Below, in pieces: positions 46,358 to 63,800 of a DNA stretch of 64,000 nucleotides (within the stretch, counting starts at the first letter, position 1; each line of letters opens with the position of its first letter). The position numbers were made by a program, and so were the translations under genes. Source of the stretch: Diphasiastrum complanatum (taxonomy: Eukaryota > Streptophyta > Lycopodiopsida > Lycopodiales > Lycopodiaceae); the NCBI GenBank assembly GCA_029204225.1, contig CM055097.1, forward strand, positions 59,018,143-59,082,142, written 5' to 3'. The notes beneath the pieces are model-generated. The model worked only from the letters and a program-made list of their open reading frames with translations. It did not search any database and was not told the DNA's origin.

Positions 46358-46570
46358 TCACCATGAGTAAATTCTCCAAGCTGTATCAAAACCATCCGTG
46401 TTGTGTGCGAGCTTAGTTAAAAGCAACTCTTTTGCCTCCTCAATGGGCTTATCCTCATTGGGAATCCCTCTAACTCGGATATTAAGGGCTTTATTAGCTT
46501 TTCTTTCTTGCTTGGAAAAGACATTTTCTAGTGTAGAATTCACAAATGCATGTTGAACCGAGCTTGAGAA
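46358..46570 (-). pseudogene. LINE ORF1 fragment
   Basis: KANKALNIRVRGIPNEDKPI, then EAKELLLTKLAHNTDGFDTAWRI, aligns by eye with the ORF1 segment AYNIQVRGIANSQN...DLDFAWRT of LINE L and with LINE K. It covers only the start of the RNA-binding part. Confidence 0.65.
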
Positions 46571-47240
46571 GCCTTACCATCGTTTTTGAGACACGGACGG
46601 CCACCTTCGGAACTGAGCATGGGTGATATCCAGTATCAGTTGGGTTTTTCCTCAAAGGGGAAAGACTGGGATCCTTTTAAGAGATTGGCAACAAGTTGGA
46701 TCGAGCCATAATCCTAGCAGATGGGAAGCAAAGTGTTGCAAAGGCTTTTTGTCTGAGAACTCTACTCTAAGTCCGATCAACTGTTTTGTTAAGTGGAGGG
46801 GAACTATCCAACACACCTCTCACTTGGGGAAAATTCTGATTGAAAGTTGATCAAAACGGGGGCAAATTCAAGGTGAGCTAGCCATACTCACACGAGGAGA
46901 CTGGCGAACTTTGGACCTAATAAGTTGACAAGTTTTTGTTGTGGTGTTATAGGCTTTCTCTGGACCGGCAATGATGAGGAGACATAATGAGTACGCTGAC
47001 TTGTGTTACGTGTAAGACAACTGATCACATCCTGCCTTTAGTCCAAGAAGTTTTTGCCGAATAAAGCTAATTTCATAGGCAAACATGCTTTTAACGGATT
47101 TGGAAGGGGTATAGTCTGCTGTCGACAACTGATGCAAGAAATCCGAGTGAGGGGTCATTGGTATGATAGGTAGAGTAGAAGCTGAGATAGGCAAGACCCC
47201 CCTCCCTCAAAGGATATAGGCATAAGGGAGAGGGGAGGGC
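46571..47240. other. Intron 3 sequence without assignment
   Basis: No family recognised. The right end runs into the 3' untranslated region of LINE R (a phrase resembling CACGCTCCC...CTTGACATGTA at 47300-47260 on the minus strand). Confidence 0.4.
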
Positions 47241-48035
47241 GCTAGGAGGAAGGCGGTATATAGGAATAAAAGATACATGTCAAGTGTGGTAATAGAGGGA
47301 GCGTGTGTAACGACTCCAAGTAATACGAGATAAAAAGTACATGCAGAGAAACTAATGTGCTCTGAATGTAAATAAATGACTAGCATGAGTAGCCGCAGTA
47401 TGAAGAAGGTTTGAAAGACCCAGGTCAAATGCAGATCGTGAAAAAGGATGTGATAGGCATAGCTACTGCATGGATGGCTGAATGCTGTCTCTGGTGTTGA
47501 CGCCGGGAAGTAGGGCCCCTCATAATGGGACGTGTAACTCTTGTGGTCGCCCAAGGTTGGGTGGTGCATCGTCTCTGCGTCCTAGGTCTGGGAATGTCGT
47601 CGCAATCGCTGTCAGTCATGTTTGCATCAGAACGCGATCTTCTTTGAGACTCGAGAGAAGAAGGATGTAATCTGAGACTGTGGCTGGAGAAGTATGCCAA
47701 GCTATCTGACATAGGTCCTGTCATAGGAGGGACATCTCACGTGTCATCAGTGCCACACAGTGGGGGTCCTCGTATGAGATAAGGGAGCACAATGTAAGTG
47801 GTGACTGACGTAAAAGGCAGTGATATCTCCCCTCTGATCTCATAGTAAACTGGACATGAAATGCTCCTCGGACTCGACCATAGATAATGAGCACAACTGG
47901 CAAAATCGCTCCTCTCGCGGGGTACTTTGGAATCGTCCAGTCTCAATCGCCAACTGATGTGAAGAAACTCGGAATTGGCCCAGTAGAAACCGAAGCCCAT
48001 GAGTTGGTCCTGAGGTAAGATAGTGTGGCAAAACC

Positions 48036-48036
<1 letters not shown>
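47241..48036 (-). pseudogene. LINE R, 5'-truncated copy starting right after the tail of LINE L
   Basis: From 48036 the minus strand reads the C-terminal part of LINE ORF2 (GLRFLLGQFRVSSHQLAIETGRF, then EERFCQLCS...EEHF zinc region, then the acidic tail) through several frameshifts to about 47480, then 3' UTR-like text to about 47241. It begins exactly where the (TC)n tail of LINE L ends. It has no (TC)n tail of its own at its 3' end. Confidence 0.8.
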
Positions 48037-48110
<74 letters not shown>

Positions 48111-48317
48111 CTTTATTAATGTCTTTTCCATGCCAAAAGGCATATAAGACAAATAAGTACATATCAAGTATGTGGACCAGCTGGGAGCGTATGAAAAACG
48201 TCTCCAGAAAACTGAAAGAAAAGCATATATAATAAATCCAAACACAATTATCAGTGTTAACTAAACCAAAAGGTAGAAAGCAAGAAATGGCTATATATAA
48301 TGGAAGCAAGCCGCAGA
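48037..48317 (-). repeat. 3' UTR and (TC)n tail of LINE L
   Basis: The element-strand 3' end has a hairpin ATGCC-TTTT-GGCAT (48143-48130), then GGAAAAGACATTAATAAAGC, then (TC)n at 48110-48037. AATAAA could be a polyadenylation signal, yet the genomic tail is TC repeats and not A. Confidence 0.85.
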
Positions 48318-51300
48318 TCAAGTCTTGGAGGTAACACTGCTATTGCTGCTGCTGCTGCTACTGCTACTGAAGAAAGATGTAATACAAGCTGCAGTGGGGA
48401 GTGAAGTTGAGATTTGTTGCCGATGTCGAATGTAGGGAGGACATCTCCTCGTAGTAGGCCGAAGAGGTCTGGCTGCTGGGCAATGCTCGGAGGTGCGCTG
48501 CCTCTGATCTCTGTGGAAAGTCGTGTCTTCATCCTCGTCATCATCATCTAAGTCTAGGACTGGTCGTGAACGTCGTCTGGAGAAAAAGGAGGTAATCTGA
48601 AGCTGTGTGTCAGGAGCAATCTGATGCTGAGGCTGGAGATCCCGTTGTAATAGAAACATCTCTCGGACCATAAGTGCAACACAACGTGGATCCTCATATG
48701 TAACAGGTGAGCGCAAAGTAACTGGTGTGTCCCTGAACAAGCAATGGTATCTCCCACGAATCTCATAATAAGCTGGGCAAATGAAAATAAAATGCTCCTC
48801 TTTCTCTACTACCCCTAGGGAACAAAGCTGGCAGATCCTGTCCTCTCGTGGGGTACCCTGAAACCGGCTAGTCTCAATCTCAAGCTGGTGTGAAGAGACA
48901 CGGAGCTGACCCAATATGAATCTGAGACCATGTGATAGTCCAGATCGTAGGTACCGTGGTAGCAGTGGGGACCCTGATACATCTGTCTCCAAAAAATGAA
49001 GCCGATAAAAGTCGGGTTTGACACCCAACTGACCATTCCAGGCTTGATCCAGGTAAGCTCTATAAATGAATCGTCTGATGTAGTCATAGGTACCAGAAGG
49101 AAGGGCAGTGGTAGAGATGCCGAGTGTGCTAAGAAGTCTGGAGGCCTGAGAAAACCAAGCCACATGGTAGCCCTGACTGTGAAGATGCTGAGATGAAATG
49201 AGAGCAGCCTGAGTATATCTCTGCTCAGAAGACTGGAACGCACTGACGCGCTGAATATATGTGATGAGCTGGAGTAAGGCATCAAGGTACTTGGGCGGGA
49301 CCGCAAACTCAGCAAGGATGATCTGATGTGGTACTGAAGGCTTAGCCCGAATCATGCGTGAAAGCATAGTGATCTGTAACTGTGAGATACTCGCCCAATC
49401 AGATGAGGTAAGGCCCGTGCACCATGCAGCCGATGCATATAGAGCTGTAGGAGAAACAATGGTGTCAAAAAGCCAGGCATCTCGAATAGACTTACGGAAG
49501 CAAAATCTCTCCATCTGGGCAAGGGAAGCATGGCCTTTCCCAAGCCTACTAGAGGCTGCCTGTCTCATACTAAATATAGGACCAATAAAAAGGGTGCCCA
49601 AGTAAGTGTAGGCAGGGACAATCTCTAACGGCCGACTGTCAAAAAGGAGCTCTTGTCTCAATATAAAGCTCCTGGAAGTGTTGAAAACCACCACCTTGGT
49701 CTTCACAATGTTCACCCCTAGACCTCATCTGGAACAAAAATCATGAAGACAGTCAATCTGTCTCTGCAACCCCTCTCTAGTAGGTGAAAGTAGAACCACA
49801 TCATCTGCATAGAGAAGAATAGCGATCAAGATGTCACCAAGTCTGCACCCAGAACCACCACACTGCTCGATAACTCGCTCCAACTCATCAATATATAAGC
49901 CAAAAAGTGTAGGGGAGAGGGAACATCCCTGCTTCACCCCAATAGTGCTCATGATCTGCTCTGAGATACCTCTGTCACTTCAGAAACATCCCAATACTTT
50001 CTCATAGAGTGCCATCACTGCTAGGACTGTGTCATCAGAAAAACCAAGGTCTCGTATCTGCTGGATGAGTAAGGAGCGTGGGACAGAGTCAAAGGCCTTC
50101 CTGAAGTCAACGAAGCAGCAATAAACTCGCTCTCGCTGGTGCCGAGCTTCCTCAATAATAGCTTTGAGAGTAAAGATATGATCTGTAGTAGAATGAGCTC
50201 TAAACCCAGCTTGGCCCATAGCATGCAATCTCCTGGTCTCTGACTCAGTACTCATGGCTGACTGAAGAATAATGCCATACAACTTCGTAATAACGTGCCC
50301 AATCATAAGAGTCCGATAGTTACTAGGATTCTTGGGATCACCATTCTTGTGTATGGGATGGATGATGTTGGTGCACCAAGGAGAAGGAAAACCAGAGACA
50401 ACGACTTGATTTAGTAGAGTGGCTAGGAGAGGTGATAGTAAATCAGCAGCATGGATTAAAAGCTCGGATTCAAGGTCATCAATATCCCTGGCTTTATTGG
50501 TGTTCATTTTCTTGATGGCATTGTGGACCATATCAGAGGTGAAGAAGGTAAACTCAAGAGGTCTAGGGGAGATGGAGATAGGTGTGTCGGTATCGATGGT
50601 ATACAAGGCAGTGGCATACTCAGTCCAAATGCATAAATCATCAAGGAGCGGAGGTGGAGCACGGGGAATGAACTCACGCCAAAAGGCGCCTGTGGAAGAA
50701 CTATAGAGAAGACCAATAAGTCGTCGCTCTTCCAAACTATCATATGCCCGTTTCTTACAACGAAGTAGGCGGTAAAGAGACGACGAGTGGGTTGTAAGAG
50801 ATGAGGGGTGTGCATGCGAGCATGTGTGACAAGGTGATGATGGGAACGACAGGATGGCAGGTGTATCTGCCAGAGTCGGGCCAACAGGTTAAGCCATTAA
50901 AAATGGCCAACTCATGAGCTTTTCCTAATTGTAGCAAGTATTCGCCATAAGTGGTAGTGGGGCCCAAAGTGTCTTCAGAAATTCTAGTAACACACAAGTC
51001 ATCTCCATCAAGGGCATGTATGCGAAGCTGGTCCATAGAATCATAGAAATCAGATTGCCGTGAAGCTGTCCTGGCATTAAAGTCACCAGTGAGAAGAATG
51101 TAACCTCGCTCTGCATATCTGATAATGTCTGTAGAAAGATCAATGTAGGGTGAACCAATACCCTCTACAAAGGAAGCAGATACTGGAGGGAAATAGCAAG
51201 CTGCAACAAAGATGTCTCTGTTAGAACCAACGCTATGTCCGTCAACGCGGAACCAGATGTACCGCGAGTGTTCATCATGGTTGACGAACTCAAAAATAGG

Positions 51301-51558
51301 ATGCAACGACTCCCTATAAAGGCAAGCGACCCCACCAGAACCTCTCCCACTAGTAGATCTCATCTCATGTCGATAGACCGAGTCCCATCTGTATCCTGGA
51401 AAAGTCGGTAAACCTCTCTCCTGACTCTCATGAGTCTCCATAAAAAGTAATAAATCTCTCTTACCAATGAAGTCAAGCAGATCACCCGCAATGGACGATG
51501 AATGTATGCCGTTACAATTCCAAACCCCAATCTGCAAGCGGCGAGGATGGGGCCCCAA
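48318..51558 (-). pseudogene. ORF2 of LINE L: endonuclease, reverse transcriptase, C-terminal zinc region
   Basis: The APE-type endonuclease (51558-50755) opens LQIGVWNCNGI, with METHE and LLTGDFNAR. After a frameshift near 50750, the RT runs in a single frame 50735-48318 broken by only two stops (at about 49980 and 49725). It carries NYRTLMIGHVITKLY, QAGFRAHSTTDHIF, CCFVDFRKAFDSVP and the active-site ILLYADDVVLLS (near 49810). The C-terminus has a CCHC-type motif ICQLCSLG...EEHFIFIC and ends in an acidic and Ser-rich tail. It makes the nick and copies the RNA at the target (target-primed reverse transcription). This is the only copy here with a near-complete enzyme. Confidence 0.9.
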
Positions 51559-51588
51559 TATGCTCCTAATATCGGGCGCCCCAAGTCC

Positions 51589-54697
<3,109 letters not shown>

Positions 54698-55440
54698 TTT
54701 TATGATAGCAACGGGATCAATTAGAGGTAATGTTGGTTTTACGGCTTCTTGATGATCACATAACGGTATTTTATGTGGTTGTAGTTGGGCTGTCTTTTGC
54801 TTTTATATCTGAGTTGGATGTGGCTTAAAATCTATTAAAGGAAGAGAAAGATGCCCAATCGGTTACTAATTTCTTGTTGTGAGTGTTGATGATATTTCCA
54901 GGTTTTTGCATGACGATGTTTTATGGAGTTGCAGGGTTTTGTTGCAATTTCCAGCAAACTAACGGTGGATTGTAGGATTATGAGCCTGTAAGGCCATTAT
55001 TGAAATGGTTGGGGTCATTTTGAAGCCTATTCTGTTTGAAGAATGGCAAACCTGCAAGTTGTTAGTTTCAGATGGAAATTGGGCGGCATTTACCCTGTTT
55101 CTCAGACATAATGTGATCTAGGCATGCTAAACTGTAAATAAATGGTTGCTTAAGCATTTGTAGAAACAAAGTAAGGCTAAGCAAACAAGATTTGTATCCT
55201 TTATGTAATCTCTTTCTGCAAAAAACAACAGTAGGGATGGGTTTTGGCTTCAAAGAGAAGCTAAGGCACGTTAGAACTCTGGTTTCCTACAGAAAGGCAG
55301 GTTCAAACATAAAGGAGTGTGATGCAACTGTAAAAACGCTCTACTTGCATTATTCAGAGCAAGGAAAACTGCAAGAAATGCAAGATAACTTCAAGCTTAG
55401 CTTTAAAACTGTGAAAACTAGTTAGAACAACACAAAAACA
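54698..55440. other. Intron 3 sequence without assignment
   Basis: No protein family, structural RNA or clear repeat. The left part may be 5' sequence of LINE K. Confidence 0.4.
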
Positions 55441-55479
55441 CTCCAATCACACGCCCTCCAGCTTTTGGCTACTGGTTAC

Positions 55480-56131
55480 AGCTCGTACGTACTTACGTAT
55501 AGTTTGAAACCTATACCACCCATTGCGGTAGAGACTCGGGCGTTCAAGTTTCAGAAAGTAGCGGATTTCCTACATGATATGCAGGAAATGCTACAGATTG
55601 CACGTGAGAATGTCTAGTGTACCCAGGATGGGGACCGACATTATGCAAGCCTAAAAAGATCACCGAGAGACTTCCAAGTGGGGGGCTGGGTATTTTTTGA
55701 GAATCCCGATGGATTCAAGTGTAATGCATACCGGCTAGCATTACTAATCATCCCTTAGATATAGAGGACCGTTTAAGATCTTGAAAAAGATCGGATCCTT
55801 AGCTTAACAATTGGAACTCCCGGAAGGATCTCAAGTGCATCCCGTGTTTCACATAAGCCGTCTCAAGAAGAGTCTACGTGAAGGAAAGCATCTTGGAATT
55901 GGAGATCGATTGGACCTGTTGGATGAATCATCGGGTGTGTCACCACTTGAACCCGGAAAGATCTTGGAAACAAGAACTAAACGATTGAGAAATCGTATAG
56001 TTACCGAGCATCAGGTTCAATGGAAGAGAGTCACACAAACGATGATGATTCTTGGTAACAGGAAGGGAGCTCAAGGAGAAACTTTCCCAGTTTTAAGTTC
56101 TGAGGACAGAACTTGAATAAGGGGGGAAGAA
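55480..56131 (+). pseudogene. Ty3 element O: integrase C-terminal end and polypurine tract
   Basis: Decayed text QEMLQIARENV, RDFQVGGWVF, YRGPFKILKKIGS-like and ELPEGSQVHPVFHISRLKKSL is the C-terminal (GPY/F and linker) part of a Ty3 integrase. It is followed by PLEPGKILETRTKRLRN and VQWKRV, a chromodomain-like end. ATAAGGGGGGAAGAA at 56117-56131 is a typical Ty3 polypurine tract just before the LTR. Everything upstream is lost. Confidence 0.75.
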
Positions 56132-56589
56132 TGTCATGCCCATGACCGGTCTCGGGTAGCATATCCACGCTAGGGACCGGTAGACCAACAACCCGTAAGT
56201 TAATTGTGACTATAAGGGAATTGGGGCCCTTATGTGTACATGGTCATAATTAATGGTTGTAGGCCTAAACACTTGATGGTGGATTTGTATGGGTCTATCA
56301 GTGAATCATTGGGGAACTGGATGACGTGGCCCAGATAGGCTGCAGAGGTGTCCAGTGAGGTATCATAGTGCATTACTAGTGGTGCATGGGCCTTGAAGGG
56401 TATAAGTATACGTAATGGGCTCTCACTAGTGTATGCTTGATAGCATGACTGGCGACAGGATGCTGCTGGTGTGATGCCTCATTCCTCTTTGTGATTGATC
56501 CATAGCTTGGGGGCTAGATCCGTTCGATCTTGGTTTGGTTGGGTTGGTTTGTCCACCATCAGGTTCCCTTGTGTTGCTTGTGTTTGGCA
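56132..56589 (+). repeat. 3' LTR of Ty3 element O
   Basis: Starts TGTCATGCCCATGACC right after the polypurine tract. The end is placed at GTGTTTGGCA, where LINE N's sequence (opposite strand) begins. No second LTR is present. Confidence 0.65.
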
Positions 56590-56592
56590 TGC

Positions 56593-58420
56593 TTAGAATA
56601 GGATCCTTGGATTGAGGACTTTATAGTGGTGATGCTGCAACTGAAGAAGGATGTAATTCAAGCTGAAGTAGGAAGTATAACCGAGATGTCTGCCGATGTC
56701 GAATATGAGAGGGACCTCTCCTCGTGATAGGGCGAGGAGGTCTAACTGCAAGATAGCGCAGGGAGGTGCATAATCTCTGCGATCTGTGGGAAGTCTCATC
56801 ATCCACTGAATCTGAGCCTGGTTGTGATTGCCGTCGGGGGTGATATGAAGCTGTGTCTCTGGAGTTCTGTGGTATGTAGGCATGAGATTGTGTCGCAATA
56901 GAAGCATCTCTTGTATCATAAGTGCAACACATCGTGGATCCTCATAGGTAACAAGTGAGCACAATGTGACTCGTGCATCTCTAAACAAACAATAGTATCT
57001 CCCACGAATCTTATAATAGGCTGGGCACTTGAAGATAAAGTGCTCCTTGGTCTCCATAGCACCTAGGGAACATAAATGGCAGATCCTATCCTCTCGTGGG
57101 TGTCATTTATATAAAATGTTGGTAATTGAATTATGAGGCCCTCATAAGGGTCAATCATTAATATCAAAATAATTAACTCCCTATTATACATTGAAGTCAA
57201 TTCAAGGGTCCTACTTAATAATACACTCTATGTTAATTTTACATAGTTGATGATTCTAGAAATTTCTATTAGACTAGTTCAGTTTCTAGACTTTTCTAAT
57301 TTTTTTTAAAAATAGACAATAGGATCTACTTTTGAAATAACACTCCAATATAGAGAGTGAACGTAGAGAGGAGTATTTTCTATGTGCACTCTATTAGGAG
57401 AACTAACAGTTCTTGAGAGGAGAATGATCGAAACTGAATGGAGAAAGGTTCGGATCAGGAAATCGCTCTACAAAAGCTATAGACTTCATTTAGATGTTCA
57501 GTACATTTGAGTTTCTATCACGTTCTTCTATTTTCTTTGTATTTTCAAGAAAATGAAGATTTCTTTTACAAAATGTATCGTACACTGAATACATGAATGA
57601 GAATCAATCATCATTTTAATTTTTGCAAGACTTTGTGAAGGATTTCACATTTTTATCCATAACTTTTTGATGAATGATCCAAATCAAGTTTTGAGTCACA
57701 CAGGTCATGCCACGTGTTAGTATGATATTTGTCCAACATGGATAAGTTGATATAGAAACAGAACTAACCAAAAGCCAGTACACAGTATTCTGTAGTGATT
57801 TTTATAATTAAAATCACATCTGAATCTTCATTCAATAATTTCGGATCTATATTTAACAACTGCTGCGTGTCATCAGACCATTGTTTGATTGATCATTTCA
57901 TAAACTACAAAATAATCTATCACATATTCTCCTTGATAAATTTTTAACAGTGGGTTCCCCTGGAACCGCCCAATCTCAATCTCAAGCTGGTGTGAAGAGA
58001 CACAGAACTGTCCCAATATGAATCTAAGACCATGTGATAATCCAGAACATAGGTAACGTGGTAGATTTGAGATCCTTGATAAATCCGTCTCTAGAAAGTG
58101 AAGTATAAAAATCGGATTTAACCCCCATCTGACCATGCCAAGCTTGATCAAGATAAGCTTTGAGATATATCATCTGATGTAATCATGGGTACCTGAGAGC
58201 TGGGCAATGATGGAGATATGAAGTGTCTCCAGGAGGCGAGAGGCTTGCGAGGCATCTCAAATATGCTTACGGAAACAGAATCTCTCCAGCTGAGCAAGGG
58301 AAGCATGGCCCTTTTCAAGCCTAGCTGAAGGTGCATGTCTCATACTAAATCTAGGACCAGAAAAAGAGTACGCCTAAGTAAGTGTAGGACGAAACAATCT
58401 CCAATGCTCGGCTGTCAAAG

Positions 58421-58422
<2 letters not shown>
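56593..58422 (-). pseudogene. LINE N, 5'-truncated, carrying a solo LTR
   Basis: From 58422 the minus strand enters ORF2 in mid-protein, at the text matching FDSRPLEIVPAYTYLGTLF of LINE L, directly after the (TC)n tail of LINE Q. It continues through LETDLSRISNLPRYLCSGLSHGLRF, is interrupted at 57955-57096 by a solo LTR with target duplication, then resumes in the zinc region (DRICHLCSLG, KEHFIFKCPAYY) and runs to 56593. No (TC)n tail remains where it meets the Ty3 LTR. Confidence 0.82.
57101..57949. mobile_element. Solo LTR with perfect 5-bp target duplication
   Basis: 849 bp from TGTCATTTATATAAAATG to TTTTTAACA. It is flanked by GTGGG at 57096-57100 and again at 57950-57954, and it interrupts ORF2 of LINE N. 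The uninterrupted reading exists in LINE L for comparison. Termini TGT...ACA and a 5-bp duplication fit an LTR retrotransposon that lost its interior by LTR-LTR recombination. The family does not match other LTRs in the window. Confidence 0.87.
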
Positions 58423-60437
<2,015 letters not shown>

Positions 60438-60447
60438 AGAGAGAGAG

Positions 60448-60805
60448 TGTAATAGATCCTAACACCACAGTAGGGCAAACACTAACTGATCCACCCAACC
60501 TTGCCTACTCCCTGATATAGAGTAAGCCCCTCCTAGCCCAGTGTGAGGACTGGTAGCATGCTACTGCCAAGTGTGCGCCACGTGGCACTGACGTGGCCGA
60601 CTGCACGTCGGGACCCAACTGGGGGCCCTATCCTGCTGACAGGGTCCCTAGGCTGTGTTAGGCCCGCCATGGCTATGGACCGTGCTGGGGCACACTACTC
60701 ACACTGTCTTGCCCTGTTGGTCATGTACGCTGGACACGACCCTGACTGTGGTATCTGACCTATCTGTGTTCTCTAGGGTTCGGCACTGGTTACGAGCTCG
60801 TAACA
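60448..60805 (-). repeat. 3' LTR of chromovirus P
   Basis: 358 bp. On the minus strand it starts TGTTACGAGCTCG at 60805 and ends GATCTATTACA at 60448. TTAAGGGGGAGGGAG (polypurine tract, 60820-60806) precedes it. It lies inside the GA remnant of a LINE target; GAGAG (60443-60447) would be one half of the duplication. Confidence 0.85.
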
Positions 60806-60816
60806 CTCCCTCCCCC

Positions 60817-63800
60817 TTAAGAACCGTCTTGGTCCTCTAAGACAAAGTCTGGAAAAATCTTGCGAAGGACGCTGCCTCTTTCCCAAGTGGCATTCTCAAC
60901 AGGCTGATCATTCCACTTAACCAGATATTCTCGGTATAGAGTATGACGAGTCTGCGTCTCTCTACTATCAAGAATTTCCTCTGGTTCATGTGGAGGTTGT
61001 TGAGGATCCAATGGGAGAACTAGAACACTGTCCCCTACCAGATTATCTGATCTGGTTAAGGCTTTTCGTAACTGACTTACATGAAAAACTGGAAAAACCT
61101 TACTGCTGTGTGGGAGTTCTAGTTCATAGGTGACCTCGCCTAGTCTCCTACTGATGGTAAAGGGACCACAATACCTTGGAGACAACTTAGCACACACTCC
61201 TGATTTGAGGGTTTTAGAGTCAACTGGGACTCTCAAGTAGACTTTCTCACCAGTGGAGAACTGCACATCCCGTCTGTGTGGATCTGCATAATGCCTGGCT
61301 CGATCCTGGGATTGTCTAATGCTACGCTTAGCATGTTCTATCATCTGGTTTAGGTCTTCTAAAAAGTTTCTGGCTGCTTCAACTTTTTCTTGTTTAAACC
61401 CTACAGCTGTGGGTGAGCGTGGCTGAAAACCGTACATCAGCATAAATGGGCTGTATCCTGTAGCTGAATGTTTGGTACTGTTGTAAGCAAACTCTAATAT
61501 TGAGAGATACTCCTCCCAATTAGTCTGCCTCTTGCTGACGTATGCACGAAGCATATCCTCCAGCACTTGATTTACCCTTTCTGTTTGACCGTCCGTCTGT
61601 GGATGGTCAGTGGTACTCATATTAAGTTTAGTATGGAGATGATGGAATACTGCCTTCCAAAAATTTCCAGTAAACTTACTGTCCCGGTCGCTGACTATGC
61701 CGGAAGGTAGACCGTACAATTTAAATAGCCCGTCTACAAACAACCTCGCTAACTCTGGAGCTCTAACGGTTGTTTTGGTCGGAATAAAATGAGCCATTTT
61801 GGTCAGACGGTCAACTGTGACCCATATAGCGTCATTACCCTTTTGGGTTTTAGGCAGGCCTACTATAAAATCCATGGAGATACTCTCCCATTTACCAGCT
61901 GGTATTTCTAAGGGATGCAACAACCCTCCTGCCTTTAAACGCTCTGCTTTATTTACTTGACATTTCTGGCAACTGGTTACATACTGGTGGACGTCCTTTT
62001 TCATACTGGGCCAGAAAAATTGCCTACGAAGAAGCTCATAGGTCTTCTGTATGCCTGGGTGTCCCGCGCTAGGATTGTCATGACATTCATATAGGACCTG
62101 CTGCCTATAATCCTCTGAATTGGGGACACATACTCTATCTCTATAGAGCAAGTACTCATCCTGAATGGAATACTGTTTCCATTTGAATCCTTGAGTCAAC
62201 TGACCCTCAACCACTGGGGTTTGCTTGGGTAATACAGGCTCAGAATCCTCAACGTCATCTGACGACGTATACTCGGACTCATCATCATCCTCAACGGAAG
62301 CTGCCGTATTCTTGGATGAACTGGCACCAGCCCCGGGAACTGGTTCTGGAGTCTGTAACTGTCTGTTCTGGACTGAGTTCCAGATAATAGAGAAGAATGC
62401 ATCATGCTGGCATTTCCCTCTCAAGGACTCGAGTAACTCATTACGAATCTGAGTAAAACTCAGCTCGTTTATCATAGGCATTCTGCTAAGGGCATCTGCT
62501 ACTGTATTGAATTTTCCACGCCTATATCTGATAGACATGTCAAACTCTTGCATCAACTCTGCCCAACGAGCTTTCCGACCTCTAAGCTCAGGTTGATTGC
62601 AAAGGTATCTGAGACTCTCATGGTCTGTCAGGACCTCAAAGTTGGCACCATACAAATAATGCCTCCAAGTCTTAAGGGCATGGACTATAGAAAAGAGTTC
62701 CTTTTCATAGGCACTGTACCTAGTCTGAGCTGGCTCGAGTTTTTTACTCTCGAACGCAACTGGTCGTCCACCCTGAGTTAGCACAGCGCCTACTGCAAAG
62801 TCGCTAGCATCTGTTTCGACCACAAATGGCTGATTGGGGTCGACGACTTTTAAGACTGGTGCTGTAGCTAAGGCTGTTTTGAGAGCATCAAAGCTCTCCT
62901 GTTGTGCAGACTCCCAAATGAACTCCTTTCCCTTCCCCTTAAGAAGATTTGTCATAGGGACTGCTATCTGAGCATATTCCTTGACAAATCGTCTGTAATA
63001 TCCCGCGAGACCAAGAAAGATTTGAAGTTCCAAAATATTCTGAGGTCTCAGCCAACTGAGTATGGCTTTAACCTTATTTGGGTCCATCTTAATCCCATCT
63101 GAAGAGATAATGTGACCCAAATATGCTACTTCTTCAACGAAGAATTCACACTTGGATTGTTTAGCATAAAGCTTATGCTTTCTGAGCAGTCGAAACACCT
63201 TTCTGAGGTGTTTTAGATGCTCCTTCCTCGTTTTGCTGTAGACGAGGATGTCATCTAAAAATACGACCACAAACTTACCCAAGTATGGTCTGAGGACACT
63301 GTTCATCAAGGTCATAAAGGTAGCTGGAGCATTTGTGAGCCCAAATGGCATCACCTTAAACTCATAATGACCGTGACGAGTCCTAAAAGCTGTTTTCGAG
63401 ACATCTTCCGATTTTATACGGACTTGATGATATCCCGATCTAAGGTCTATTTTACTGAAAAACTTAGCCCCGTCGAGTTGATAAAACAACTCGTCTGCCC
63501 GAGGCATAGGGTATTTATTCTTAATTGTGACTTTATTGAGGGCTCTGTAATCTACGCAAAGACGCATAGACCCCTCTTTCTTTTTCACCAATAGGACTGG
63601 TGAGGCCCATGGTGAACTACTGGTCTGAATTTGGCCTTTCCCAAGATAGTCTGTTAACTGCCTAGTTATTTCTTCATCCTCTGTTCGGCTGACCCGATAC
63701 GGAGGTTTAGAAACAGGTGCTGTACCTGGTACTAGGTTTATTACATGATCTACCTCTCTGCTAGGTGGTAAACCATGTGGCAAATCTTCAGGAAAAACAT

